Shown: positions 1 through 8,082 of the stretch, one piece after another
How positions within the stretch are numbered: the stretch's first letter is position 1
Layout: each line of letters starts with the position of its first letter
Assembly: GCA_964508975.1 (NCBI GenBank)
Contig: CAZDVQ010000033.1
Location: 1-48,872, forward strand
Source of the DNA: CAZDVQ01 sp964508975
GTDB lineage: Bacteria > Bacteroidota > Bacteroidia > Chitinophagales > Saprospiraceae
DNA length: 48,872 bases
Reading direction: 5' to 3'
Position numbers and translations under genes: made by a program
The notes under the pieces: generated by a model
What the model was told of the DNA's origin: nothing
The model's input: the letters and a program-made list of their open reading frames with translations, nothing else
Databases searched by the model: none

Positions 1-119
1 CATTAACCATTAATAACTAACCATTAACCATTAATAACTAACCATTAACCATTAATAACTAACCATTAACCATTAATAACTAACCATTAACCATTAATAA
101 CTAACCATTAACCATTAAA
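1..119. repeat. 21-bp tandem array
   Basis: Five complete head-to-tail copies of a 21-bp unit (CATTAACCATTAATAACTAAC) are followed by a partial copy. The array runs off the left window edge, so its full size is unknown. The units are essentially identical and there are no spacers, so this is a simple tandem repeat and not a CRISPR. It is rich in stop codons (TAA, TTA) and codes for nothing. Confidence 0.95.
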
Positions 120-139
120 AAAGGTGGCTTCGCCGCCTT
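115..139 (-). terminator. Hairpin terminator downstream of the transporter
   Basis: Read on the minus strand, AAAGGCGGC pairs with GCCACCTTT across a GAA loop and is followed by a run of T. It would end the minus-strand transporter transcript after passing through the GC-rich element at 145-248. The call rests on shape only. Confidence 0.55.
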
Positions 140-144
140 TTACA

Positions 145-248
145 GCGTTAGGCATGCGGAGCGTGGCCGCATCGCGGCCAGCCCGAAGGGCCGACCGTTT
201 AGGGAGCGCGTAGCACGCCGGCGACGCGCTAGCGGCGCAACGCCCAAA
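145..248 (-). repeat. GC-rich hairpin element, copy 1
   Basis: Read on the minus strand the element begins TTTGGGCG (248 to 241) and ends near GCGTTAG (145). It holds two stem-loops: GGCCGC/GCGGCC (165-170 with 174-179) and GCCC/GGGC (from 181). Unlike most copies, its TTTGGGCG end faces the 3' end of a gene (the transporter). Confidence 0.8.
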
Positions 249-260
249 TTAATTAGCACA

Positions 261-1574
261 TTAATCATCCTCGCCGGGGATGAAGAAGGTGATAATGGCC
301 GCGATGATGAACAAAACGCCGCCTAACATAACTGCTGTAACCTGGCTGTTGCCCAACACGTTTTTCATGATGTAACCGAAAGTAAGCGCTGCTATAATCT
401 CGGGGATAACGATGAAAAAGTTGAAAATTCCCATGTAGATACCCGTTTTACCGCGTGGCAAAGCCGGGGCTAGCATGGCATAAGGCATCGACAAGATTGA
501 GGCCCAGGCAATACCGACGCCAAACATGGAGATCAGCACGAGGTTGGCATTGGTCCATACCCCCATGAGCAAAAGGCCAATAGCGCCTGCTGTTAAGCAA
601 ACGATGTGCGTGAATTTTTTACCGATTTTGCCCGCGATAAACGGTAAGGCAAACGCAAAGGCAAAGGTAATAGCATCCTTGAAGGCATAGCTCATACCGG
701 CCCACTCGTTGGCTTGTTGGTAAACGGGGTCTTTGGCATCTACGGCACCCATAACTTGGTATGCCAGCGTGTCGTTGAAATAGAACCACATGAGGAAAAG
801 CCCTGGCCAGGTAAAGAACTGAACCGCGGCGAGGTATTTCATCTTTTTGGGCATGTTCATGATAGAACCGATGATTTCGGAGAAACCATTGCTGTAGAGT
901 TTACCTTCCTCGGGTTTATCGGCCTCGAATGCTTTGAGTTGCTCCGGGCTGTACTCTTTAGTTTTGAGAATGGTGTACAACACCGCACCCAAGAAAGCTA
1001 CACCACCAATGTAAAAGGATAGTTTAACCGACAGTGGGATGGCGCCCTCGTTACCCTCGTTGGTAACGCCAAACCAGTTGGTCATCATCCAAGGCAACAT
1101 CGAGGCGATTACAGCTCCAAGGCCAATGAACACCGACTGCATGGTGAAACCACGGGTTTGCTGCTTCTCGGGCAACATATCGGATACAAAGGCGCGGAAA
1201 GGCTCCATGGAGATGTTGATAGACGCATCTAATATCCAGAGTAAGCCCGCTGCCATCCAGAGTGCCGATGAGTTAGGCATGACGAACAAGGCCAGGGACG
1301 ATAGGATAGCACCTACCAGGAAGTATGGTTTACGGCGGCCAAGTGGTGTCCAGGTTTTATCGCTGAAATAACCGATGATAGGTTGAACCAACAAGCCCGT
1401 GAGCGGGGCAGCTAACCAGAGCATCGGAATCTCGTCGGGCTTAGCACCCAAGTAATTGTAGATGGAACTCATGTTGGCCATCTGTAAGCCCCAGCCGAAT
1501 TGGATACCCAAGAAGCCGAAGCTCATATTCCATATTTGCCAGAAACTGAGTTCGGGCTTAGTTTGTGTATTCAT
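261..1574 (-). CDS. MFS sugar transporter, SLC45/maltose type
   Basis: A 437-residue integral membrane protein of the major facilitator superfamily with about 12 hydrophobic segments. The loop between helices 2 and 3 carries the MFS signature at residues 68-84 (GYFSDKTWTPLGRRKPY), in the form seen in SLC45/GPH-like sucrose and maltose carriers. Such proteins move disaccharides across the inner membrane by cation symport. The next gene upstream on the same strand is a GH13 amylase lipoprotein 102 bp away, so uptake of maltose or maltodextrin released by that enzyme is a reasonable inference. The substrate cannot be read from sequence. The ATG start follows a purine-rich tract. Confidence 0.85.
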   Translation of the reverse strand: MNTQTKPELSFWQIWNMSFGFLGIQFGWGLQMANMSSIYNYLGAKPDEIPMLWLAAPLTGLLVQPIIGYFSDKTWTPLGRRKPYFLVGAILSSLALFVMPNSSALWMAAGLLWILDASINISMEPFRAFVSDMLPEKQQTRGFTMQSVFIGLGAVIASMLPWMMTNWFGVTNEGNEGAIPLSVKLSFYIGGVAFLGAVLYTILKTKEYSPEQLKAFEADKPEEGKLYSNGFSEIIGSIMNMPKKMKYLAAVQFFTWPGLFLMWFYFNDTLAYQVMGAVDAKDPVYQQANEWAGMSYAFKDAITFAFAFALPFIAGKIGKKFTHIVCLTAGAIGLLLMGVWTNANLVLISMFGVGIAWASILSMPYAMLAPALPRGKTGIYMGIFNFFIVIPEIIAALTFGYIMKNVLGNSQVTAVMLGGVLFIIAAIITFFIPGEDD

Positions 1575-1586
1575 AATTAATAGATA

Positions 1587-1676
1587 GAAGTGAGGAGAGA
1601 GGAGCGAGGAGACGGGAGAGAGGAGCGAGGGGAGAGGAATAATCTCCTCTCTTCTATCTCCTCTTTCATATCTCTC
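1587..1676. repeat. Purine tract followed by pyrimidine tract
   Basis: On the plus strand a 50-base purine tract built from GAGGAG/GAGCGAGG units is followed by a complementary pyrimidine tract (CTCCTCTC units). The two can fold into a long imperfect hairpin. It lies between the amylase stop and the transporter start, where it could attenuate read-through. Its function is not known. Confidence 0.7.
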
Positions 1677-3074
1677 CTAAAACCTAACCAATAAGGTATA
1701 AGACCAAGGCTCCAACTGGGTAGAGAAATCATCGCCAACGGTGATTTTAGTGTCTGCGTCGAAGTCAGTCCATTCGCCTTTAAAGATAGGATCTTTGAGT
1801 GATACCTTCACCGCTTCTTTTGAAAGGTTGAAGATACCCACGAGCGCTTGTTTGTCGTTGGCGCGTTTGAAGGCGTAGATTTTGGTATCGTCGTTACTAG
1901 GAATGCGCACCGAAGGCACACCAGCTTTACCATTGCCCAGCGGGGCAAGGTTATGTTTCAAAGCAAGGCGTTTTTTGAAAAAAGCCGTGCGCTCGTAGTT
2001 TTTCCAATCGATTGGGTCCTTTTCGAAGAAAGCCAATCGGCGGTCGAGGTTAGATTCTTGACCGTTATAGATAAGTGGCATACCGTCGAGGGTAGCGGCG
2101 AGGGTAAAGAAGAAATCGGCATGGTCGCCAAAGAGTTCTTTCTCGGTACCGTTCCACGAGTTTTCATCGTGGTTATTGGTGAAATGCATCTTGTAGTAGC
2201 CAGGGATATAAGCCTTGCGTTCGCGTTGCAAGTATGCCTCGATGGTGTTGGCGTTGGCTATTTCAGGCTCGTCGTTGTGTTTCTCGCCTTTGTAGATTTT
2301 CTTCATCACGTGGTGGAATTCCCAGCCGTAGCACATGTCGAAGCCCGACACGAAAAGCTCAGGTTTTTCCCACTCGGCGAGCATGAAGATATTTTTAACC
2401 TTGCGAAGTTGTGCGAGACAATCCGTCCAGAAATCATCTGGAACAAAACCAGCCACATCGCAGCGGAAGCCGTCGATATCGGCCTCGGTGAGCCAGAACT
2501 TCATGGCATCAACCATGGCAGCACGCATTTCGGTGTTGCTGTAGTTGAGGTCGGCCACATCATACCAGTCGGTGAGTTTACCGTCGTTATCGGCAGGGTG
2601 CGAGATGGTATCGCCCACCTTGGTGTACCACTCAGGGTGTTCGGTAATCCATGGGTTGTCCCATCCGGTGTGGTTAGGCACCCAGTCGAGGATGATGAAC
2701 ATACCATTTTTGTGTACTTCTTGGACCAGCTGTTTGAAGTCTTCCATGGTACCGTAATCAGGGTTGGTGGCTTTATAATCGCCTACAGCGTAGTGGCTAC
2801 CTACCCCACCCTTGCGCTTGATTTTAGAGATGGGGTGAATAGGCATGAGCCAAAGGATATCTACACCCATCTCGCGCAGGCGAGGCAGTTGGTCTTGCAA
2901 GCCTTTAAAACTACCTTCCGGCGAGAATTGACGCACGTTTACTTCGTAAATGTTGGCCGAGGCCAGGCGTTCGCGAATATCGTCAGATACGGGTTTTACG
3001 GCTTGAGCGTCTTTTTTAGGGCCACAAGACACGAGGGCTAGCATCAAGAAACTGCACATGGCTAGGTACTTCAT
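1677..3074 (-). CDS. GH13 alpha-amylase family lipoprotein
   Basis: A 465-residue glycoside hydrolase of family 13, exported and lipid-anchored: the signal peptide ends in a lipobox at Cys17 (ALVSC). All four GH13 regions are visible: region I D130-H135 (DWVPNH), region II with the nucleophile Asp206 (GFRCDVAG), region III with the acid/base Glu234 (LAEWE), and region IV at 301-303 (NHD). The catalytic barrel starts near residue 40 and a small beta-rich C-terminal domain follows residue 390. It should cleave alpha-glucans at the cell surface or in the periplasm. The transporter gene downstream probably imports the products. The exact specificity (amylase, maltogenic or other) is not decided. 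Confidence 0.92.
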   Translation of the reverse strand: MKYLAMCSFLMLALVSCGPKKDAQAVKPVSDDIRERLASANIYEVNVRQFSPEGSFKGLQDQLPRLREMGVDILWLMPIHPISKIKRKGGVGSHYAVGDYKATNPDYGTMEDFKQLVQEVHKNGMFIILDWVPNHTGWDNPWITEHPEWYTKVGDTISHPADNDGKLTDWYDVADLNYSNTEMRAAMVDAMKFWLTEADIDGFRCDVAGFVPDDFWTDCLAQLRKVKNIFMLAEWEKPELFVSGFDMCYGWEFHHVMKKIYKGEKHNDEPEIANANTIEAYLQRERKAYIPGYYKMHFTNNHDENSWNGTEKELFGDHADFFFTLAATLDGMPLIYNGQESNLDRRLAFFEKDPIDWKNYERTAFFKKRLALKHNLAPLGNGKAGVPSVRIPSNDDTKIYAFKRANDKQALVGIFNLSKEAVKVSLKDPIFKGEWTDFDADTKITVGDDFSTQLEPWSYTLLVRF

Positions 3075-3476
3075 AGCGTTATTTGATTACGGTTAGAATT
3101 GAATTTGTTGGTCGAGGGGTAAAGATAAAACAGAAAAATTTACTTAGTGTAGATTTTACAATATTTTATAGTTTAGTTGATAGTTGGTAGTTGATAGTTG
3201 GTAGTTGGAATCCCTAAGCACACTACCAGATACATGATTCCAAGATTAGGAAAAGCTGATGTATAAATTCTATGAACTACCAACTACCAACCCCGAACTA
3301 CCAACTATAAACTCAGAACTATCAACTATCAACTACATATATAATTATCTCTATGCTTGCAAAAAAGAATTGTTTTGCTATCTTTGCGCGTTCAAAGCGG
3401 CTGAACTAGCGAAGATTCGCTCCGTGACAGTCGTTAAAATTCATGGAAACCTTAAAATTAAACTTATAACCTATTT
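3075..3476. other. Gene-free region with inverted simple repeats and hppA promoter
   Basis: This gap separates the divergent amylase and hppA genes. It contains an array of TAGTTGATAGTTGG-type units (about 3173-3207) and, 65 bases on, an array of complementary CCAACTATCAACTA-type units (about 3273-3336), which could pair as a long imperfect hairpin. The hppA promoter and an approximately 90-nt leader follow. A reading frame crosses it but is made of repeat units and is judged non-coding. Confidence 0.75.
3379..3386 (+). promoter_or_regulatory. Promoter -7 box of hppA
   Basis: TATCTTTG matches the Bacteroidota TAnnTTTG box, and a TTG triplet at 3357-3359 fits the -33 element. It lies 91 bases before the hppA start codon. 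Confidence 0.65.
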
Positions 3477-5729
3477 ATGGAACAACTCGTTTACATACTC
3501 CCTGTATTTGGAGTAATCGCGTTGGCTTACATGGCGTTCTTGGCCGCATGGGTCAACAAACAAGACGCTGGTGAAAGCAAAATGGCAGAAATTGCAAGCC
3601 ACATCCGCGAGGGTGCATTGGCCTTTTTGAAAGCAGAATACCGCATCTTGGCCGTTTTCGTGGTCATTGCCGGTATCTTGTTGGGCGTCGTATCAACGAT
3701 TGTTCCTTCATCACACTGGTTCATCGTGGTAGCCTTCGTTATCGGTGCCGTATTCTCTGCCTTAGCAGGTAATATCGGTATGCGTATCGCTACAGCTTCA
3801 AACGTACGTACAACTCAAGCTGCACGGACTAGCATCGCGCAAGCCTTGAAAGTGTCGTTCACCGGTGGTACCGTAATGGGCCTTGGTGTTGCGGGCCTGG
3901 CCGTATTTGGCTTGAGCTTGTTGTTCATCATCTTGTTCCAATGGTTCATGGGTGGCGTGTGGACAAACCACCACGACATGACCATGGTACTTGAATCACT
4001 CGCTGGCTTCTCGCTTGGCGCTGAATCTATCGCCTTGTTTGCCCGTGTTGGTGGTGGTATCTATACCAAAGCAGCCGACGTAGGTGCTGACCTCGTGGGT
4101 AAAGTTGAAGCAGGTATCCCTGAAGACGATCCTCGTAACCCTGCTACTATCGCCGACAACGTTGGTGACAACGTAGGTGACGTGGCCGGTATGGGTGCCG
4201 ACTTGTTTGGCTCTTACGTGGCTACCGTTTTGGCGGCCATGGTATTGGGTAACTACGTTATCCGCGATAACGGTGTTGACCTCGAAGACGGATTTGGTGG
4301 TCTTGGCCCTATCCTCTTGCCAATGTTGATTGCCGGTTTGGGTATTATCTTCTCTATCCTCGGTACCTTCTTCGTACGCGTGAAAGACGGTGCTAAAGAA
4401 GCCCAAGTACAAGCTGCCTTGAACATGGGTAACTGGTCGTCAATCGCAATGACAGCAGTTGCTTCGTTCTTCATCATCCAGTGGATGTTGCCAGAGTCTA
4501 TCAACATGATGGTATTCTCTGACGGTAGTATGGTTCAAATCACCACATCTTCCATGAACGTGTTCTACTCGGTATTGGTCGGTTTGTTCGTAGGTGCGGC
4601 CATCTCGTTCATGACAGAATATTACACTGCATTGGGTAAAAAACCTATCTTAGATATCGTTCAAAAATCAGCTACAGGTGCTGCAACCAACATCATCGCT
4701 GGTTTGGGCACAGGTATGATTTCAACTGCTGGTCCAATCATCTTGTTTGCCGGTGCTATCTGGGGAACATTTGAATTGGCTGGTTTCTATGGTGTTGCTA
4801 TCGCTGCATCTGCCATGATGGCCACAACCGCTATGCAGTTGGCTATCGACGCGTTTGGCCCTATCGCCGACAACGCTGGTGGTATCGCCGAGATGAGCGA
4901 GTTGCCTAAAGAAGTACGCGAGCGTACCGACGTGTTGGACTCTGTGGGTAATACCACTGCGGCCATCGGTAAAGGTTTCGCCATTGCTTCGGCTGCCTTG
5001 ACTGCCTTGGCTTTGTTTGCTGCTTACGTTACCTTCACCGGTATCGACGGTATCAACATTTTCAACGCGAAAGTATTGGCTGCCTTGTTCGTGGGTGGTA
5101 TGATTCCCGTGGTGTTCTCGGCCTTGGCCATGAACTCTGTAGGTAAAGCCGCTATGGATATGGTGAAAGAAGTTCGTCGTCAGTTCCGCGAAATTCCAGG
5201 TATCATGGAAGGCACAGGCAAGCCAGAATATGCTAAATGTGTTGATATTTCTACACAAGCGGCCCTTCGCGAAATGATGTTGCCAGGTGCTATTACCATC
5301 ATCATGCCTTTGATTATCGGTTTTGGTATGGGTGCAGAATCACTCGGTGCTTACATGGCCGGTGTTGCGGTATCTGGTGTACTTTGGGCTATTTTCCAGA
5401 ACAACGCTGGTGGTGCTTGGGACAACGCTAAAAAATCATTTGAAGCTGGCGTTATGATCGACGGTGTCATGACTTTCAAAGGTTCAGATGCGCACAAAGC
5501 GGCTGTAACTGGTGATACAGTTGGCGACCCTTTCAAAGATACTTCTGGTCCATCTATGAACATCTTGATCAAATTAACTTGTTTGGTAGGCTTGGTGATT
5601 GCCCCAATTTTGGGTCAAATCAGCGGTAAAGGTGCTGACCACGGCACTACTGGCGACAGCCACCAAATTGAAGTTCCTGCTGACAAGGAAACAACTACCA
5701 ATAGTGATACACTCCGCGTGGGCGAATAA
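3477..5729 (+). CDS. hppA: Membrane ion-pumping pyrophosphatase
   Basis: A 750-residue polytopic inner-membrane pyrophosphatase. It couples hydrolysis of pyrophosphate to export of H+ or Na+. The signature acidic loop is present (GGGIYTKAADVGADLVGKV followed by DDPRNPATIADNVGDNVGD), with the Asp clusters that bind Mg-PPi, and further acidic pairs lie in the last third. In the GNTTAAIGKG motif the residue that separates subfamilies is Ala, followed by Gly three positions on. This is the pattern of the K+-dependent subfamily, which has Lys in K+-independent enzymes. Most Na+ pumps belong to that subfamily, but Na+ versus H+ is not settled here. It is monocistronic with its own promoter and terminator. 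The start at 3477 immediately precedes the first membrane helix. Confidence 0.97.
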   Translation: MEQLVYILPVFGVIALAYMAFLAAWVNKQDAGESKMAEIASHIREGALAFLKAEYRILAVFVVIAGILLGVVSTIVPSSHWFIVVAFVIGAVFSALAGNIGMRIATASNVRTTQAARTSIAQALKVSFTGGTVMGLGVAGLAVFGLSLLFIILFQWFMGGVWTNHHDMTMVLESLAGFSLGAESIALFARVGGGIYTKAADVGADLVGKVEAGIPEDDPRNPATIADNVGDNVGDVAGMGADLFGSYVATVLAAMVLGNYVIRDNGVDLEDGFGGLGPILLPMLIAGLGIIFSILGTFFVRVKDGAKEAQVQAALNMGNWSSIAMTAVASFFIIQWMLPESINMMVFSDGSMVQITTSSMNVFYSVLVGLFVGAAISFMTEYYTALGKKPILDIVQKSATGAATNIIAGLGTGMISTAGPIILFAGAIWGTFELAGFYGVAIAASAMMATTAMQLAIDAFGPIADNAGGIAEMSELPKEVRERTDVLDSVGNTTAAIGKGFAIASAALTALALFAAYVTFTGIDGINIFNAKVLAALFVGGMIPVVFSALAMNSVGKAAMDMVKEVRRQFREIPGIMEGTGKPEYAKCVDISTQAALREMMLPGAITIIMPLIIGFGMGAESLGAYMAGVAVSGVLWAIFQNNAGGAWDNAKKSFEAGVMIDGVMTFKGSDAHKAAVTGDTVGDPFKDTSGPSMNILIKLTCLVGLVIAPILGQISGKGADHGTTGDSHQIEVPADKETTTNSDTLRVGE

Positions 5730-5747
5730 TCCTAGCTGAGCTATACC

Positions 5748-5784
5748 AAAAAGCCACTCGTATTAATACGGGTGGCTTTTTTTT
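5748..5784 (+). terminator. Rho-independent terminator of hppA
   Basis: An 11-12 bp stem (AAAGCCACTCGTAT with ATACGGGTGGCTTT, one G-T pair) is followed by eight T residues, 20 bases after the hppA stop. Confidence 0.92.
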
Positions 5785-5810
5785 GTGGGTATAATATTTT
5801 TGGGGATTGT

Positions 5811-5915
5811 TTTTGGGGCGCCCCGGCTACGCCGTCGCTACGCTACGCAGCTCGCTATTCGCTCGGCCCGCGTTGCGGTCTGGCCCTGCGGGCCACTGCT
5901 TCGCATCGCTGGCGC
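5811..5915 (+). repeat. GC-rich hairpin element, copy 2
   Basis: It begins TTTTGGGGCG and ends CATCGCTGGCGC (5904-5915), with the shared core GCTCGCTATTCGCTCGGCC and the variable hairpin GGCCC-tgc-GGGCC (5882-5894) after GGTCT. Its left end faces the 3' end of hppA, beyond the terminator. Confidence 0.88.
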
Positions 5916-5993
5916 TGGGGGGAGTGACAAGTTAACAGATGGAACACTCAGAATAAAAAGTTACCGAAAAATGCGTCGATATATCTTTTTCCT

Positions 5994-6001
5994 TAGCTTT
6001 G
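5994..6001 (+). promoter_or_regulatory. Candidate promoter -7 box
   Basis: TAGCTTTG matches TAnnTTTG. It lies about 150 bases before the GTG start at 6149, which is a long leader, so this is tentative. Confidence 0.4.
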
Positions 6002-6148
6002 CAAAGGCGATATTAAATTGTTTAGGCATTAAAACGTATAAGCAATTGATTAACACAACCAAAAGGGATCCGATAGTGCTTATAGACGCAATATGCTTAG
6101 CGGAGTTGTGGATATAGGCTGATTGTAACACATTAAACAAAAGTAAAA

Positions 6149-6580
6149 GTGATTAAGACATTTGTACTGGGTCTTATATTTTCAACTTTAACAGGTTCTG
6201 TAATTGCTCAAGGCTTGAGAACTGATGTTGAATATGCATGGGGTAACGTGACAAACATTGTACTTTTTTATTCCCCAGATAACGAAGGATATTGCAATAT
6301 GGAAAAGATAATTGCAATGGTAAGCGATAGCACTCTTACAAGGCCTTGCAATTGGACAGGCTTATTGGAACTTGTCAAGGACTGGAATAAAGAAGGTCAT
6401 GATGTTATATTAGAGAGACAATGTATTGCCATTGAAGTTGACTTTGGGGCGGAAAAGATTGTGTTTGCTGTATTTTTAGAACAAGGAGTATTGTTCGATT
6501 TGACAGAGAATACATTTCAGTACTTAAATATTCCTGATAAGGTGAAATTCAAAGAGCTAATTGAAAAATCAATAAAATAA
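6149..6580 (+). CDS. Secreted protein of unknown function
   Basis: A 143-residue protein with a probable signal peptide cleaved near residue 21 (after SVIA). The GTG start is chosen because it puts a Lys just before the hydrophobic core. The mature part is acidic, with two Cys pairs (CNMEK and RPCNW, and ERQCIA), and has no domain I recognise. The coding sequence is clearly more AT-rich than the flanking housekeeping genes. It lies in a 1.4-kb stretch bounded by GC-rich elements in opposite orientation, which suggests an accessory cassette. The function is unknown. Confidence 0.6.
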   Translation: MIKTFVLGLIFSTLTGSVIAQGLRTDVEYAWGNVTNIVLFYSPDNEGYCNMEKIIAMVSDSTLTRPCNWTGLLELVKDWNKEGHDVILERQCIAIEVDFGAEKIVFAVFLEQGVLFDLTENTFQYLNIPDKVKFKELIEKSIK

Positions 6581-6618
6581 AACGTGGGGTATATATTGAG
6601 TTACATATGGGAATATAA

Positions 6619-7008
6619 TTAGTCCTGTAAACTAATTACATTCGTATCAAGATCAATACAGAATTTCAATTTCCTAAGAAAGTCTAGACCTAAAACCCCT
6701 TGATAATTATTTTCTGGGTCATCGAAAATATAGGATGTAACCTCAAAATTTTCTTTGGTAATGCCAAGACTTTCAATGTGTGTAATATTGAATCTATTAG
6801 CGTAAATTATTCCGTTAGCGGTTTCAACAGGAACAAGTCCTTTAGTATCACCTACTCGATAACCTTCTTTGATAAGGACACCAAAGTTGATAAATGTATG
6901 TGAGGCCCCTGTATCAAGCACTAGGTCAAGCACGCTATTACCAATACGAGCCGTAACGATAATTAAATCGTCTTCGGTTTCTCTTGTAAAATGGTAGATT
7001 TCAGCCAT
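6619..7008 (-). CDS. Retropepsin-like aspartic protease (clan AA)
   Basis: A 129-residue single-domain protein with the aspartic protease signature LVLDTGASHTF, catalytic Asp32, and the C-terminal GVLGLDFL motif that completes the retropepsin fold. With one catalytic Asp per chain it should act as a homodimer. There is no signal peptide, so it is cytosolic. It overlaps the upstream gene by 46 bp, so the two are translated as a unit. Small bacterial retropepsins paired with a short upstream protein are a recurrent two-gene arrangement. Their substrates are generally unknown. The unit is AT-rich relative to its surroundings. Confidence 0.85.
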   Translation of the reverse strand: MAEIYHFTRETEDDLIIVTARIGNSVLDLVLDTGASHTFINFGVLIKEGYRVGDTKGLVPVETANGIIYANRFNITHIESLGITKENFEVTSYIFDDPENNYQGVLGLDFLRKLKFCIDLDTNVISLQD

Positions 7009-7226
7009 TTGCGGTTTTTACTAGCTTCGCCTGTGAATAGAATAGTGGTCACGATATTTTTTGCGATTTCGCTGGCTTTATAGCAAAGTTCTAAATAGTC
7101 TTTACTGTGCAACAAAACACTACCGCTTTCTGGCCGTTTCAGAACATCGCTATTGTCCAAGGCAAGCAATACCCATTCATCAGGGTACTGCATTTTGATT
7201 TCTTCTATGGTCAATATTTCTCGCAT
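6963..7226 (-). CDS. Small partner protein of the retropepsin
   Basis: An 87-residue cytosolic protein starting MREILTIEEIKMQYPDEW. This internal ATG is preferred because the extra 20 residues of the longest frame look like untranslated leader, while MREI begins the compact, conserved-looking part. It contains an N-terminal segment with IEEI...PDEWV and a Lys-rich C-terminus (RKWLKSTILQEKPKTI). Its 3' end overlaps the protease gene by 46 bp in another frame, which implies co-translation. A role as substrate, inhibitor or partner of the protease is inference only. I do not recognise a named family. Confidence 0.65.
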   Translation of the reverse strand: MREILTIEEIKMQYPDEWVLLALDNSDVLKRPESGSVLLHSKDYLELCYKASEIAKNIVTTILFTGEASKNRKWLKSTILQEKPKTI

Positions 7227-7577
7227 AGTTTCTAAGGTTTGGATTACAAAGATATACAAGTCCTTGCAAAAAGACAAGCTAACCAAATCAAATAACGCCT
7301 AGCGGCGTAATTTAGTTCTATGGCTTAACCATTATAAATCGCTACCCTTTCCCGCGTTAGCTGGCTGTAGGGCGCCCGCGATAGCGGGCGGTGCGTAGCA
7401 CGGAGCAAAGCGAACCCCGAAAGACAGCGGCGACGCACATGCGGCGCAACGCCCAAATAAACAAATCATAATAAACTATGCATGATGCGCAATGAACTAG
7501 GAATGAGGCTTAGCTTTGTACAAATTTTAGCGTTCAGCCATACTTAGCTAAAAAATCAAACTTAGCCGTAAAACACC
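7227..7577. other. Gene-free divergent region with element copy 3
   Basis: It sits between the retropepsin unit and the lipoprotein gene. It holds a small hairpin (ACGCC/GGCGT near 7292-7308), GC-rich element copy 3 and about 120 AT-rich bases that must carry the lipoprotein promoter. No coding signal is seen. Confidence 0.7.
7354..7457 (-). repeat. GC-rich hairpin element, copy 3
   Basis: TTTGGGCG on the minus strand (7457 to 7450) faces the start of the lipoprotein gene 120 bp away. The other end is GCGTTAGCTGG. The variable hairpin is CGCCCGC-gata-GCGGGCG (7373-7379 with 7384-7390). With copy 2 it brackets the AT-rich cassette in inverted orientation. Confidence 0.9.
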
Positions 7578-8069
7578 ATGCCCAAGCTATTATTACTAAC
7601 CTTGCCCATACTAATTTGCCTAGCCTGTAATAAACCTACTCCAAAAGCAGTGAAAGTGCCCCAACGCATAACGGTTGAAGGTACTAGCTGTAGTATGATG
7701 CCCCCTGATGGATTTGTGCCAGCCCAACACTTCAAAGGGTTTGAGCATGACTCGCTGGGTGCAACGATTCATATACTTGAATTGAAAGCGCCTTACGAGC
7801 TCATGGCTGCTGGTTTTACGAATGAAATCCTACTATCAAGCGGGATGACCTTGACCGAAAAAGATACGTTCCAGTTTCAGGGCATGGATGCTACCTATGC
7901 CAAAGCCTGGCAAGAGGTTGAAGCCAATACCTACATGAAACAACATTTGGTCCTCAAAACCGGCGCAGAAACATCGGTAATGATCATGGCGGTTTACCCG
8001 TATACGGCTGAGGAATGGTCTGAGCCCATCAAGGCGAGTTTGATGTCGGTTGAAATTAAAAACCGATAA
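7578..8069 (+). CDS. Lipoprotein of unknown function
   Basis: A 163-residue exported lipoprotein: signal peptide with lipobox ending at Cys17 (ICLAC). The mature protein has a short Pro/Lys linker and one compact alpha/beta region with a PPDGF motif near residue 43. This resembles small periplasmic proteins in which a PP.GF motif starts the fold, but I cannot name the family. It is convergent with hemA, with 13 bp between the stop codons, so the two probably share a terminator region. Its function is not known. Confidence 0.75.
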   Translation: MPKLLLLTLPILICLACNKPTPKAVKVPQRITVEGTSCSMMPPDGFVPAQHFKGFEHDSLGATIHILELKAPYELMAAGFTNEILLSSGMTLTEKDTFQFQGMDATYAKAWQEVEANTYMKQHLVLKTGAETSVMIMAVYPYTAEEWSEPIKASLMSVEIKNR

Positions 8070-8082
8070 ATACTATTTAATC

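Larger units (their letters stand above)
5730..6148. other. Gene-free region after hppA
   Basis: It holds the hppA terminator, GC-rich element copy 2, then AT-rich DNA with a TAnnTTTG box at 5994-6001. A 110-codon reading frame across it is an artefact of the GC-rich element. I see no convincing gene. Confidence 0.7.

Noticed and set aside
1..119. Possible CRISPR array
   Set aside because: The 21-bp units follow each other without spacers and no cas gene is present.
1848..3041. A 397-codon plus-strand frame opposite the GH13 gene
   Set aside because: It lies fully antisense to a gene with all four GH13 catalytic motifs and encodes no recognisable domain; such long shadows are usual at this base composition.
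3259..3516. An 85-codon frame running into hppA
   Set aside because: Its N-terminal half is simple repeat (NPELPTINSELSTIN) and it lacks a ribosome site; the hppA promoter lies inside it.
5785..6117. A 110-codon frame after hppA
   Set aside because: Its first half is GC-rich element copy 2 and the rest is AT-rich leader DNA with a promoter box; there is no ribosome site or domain.
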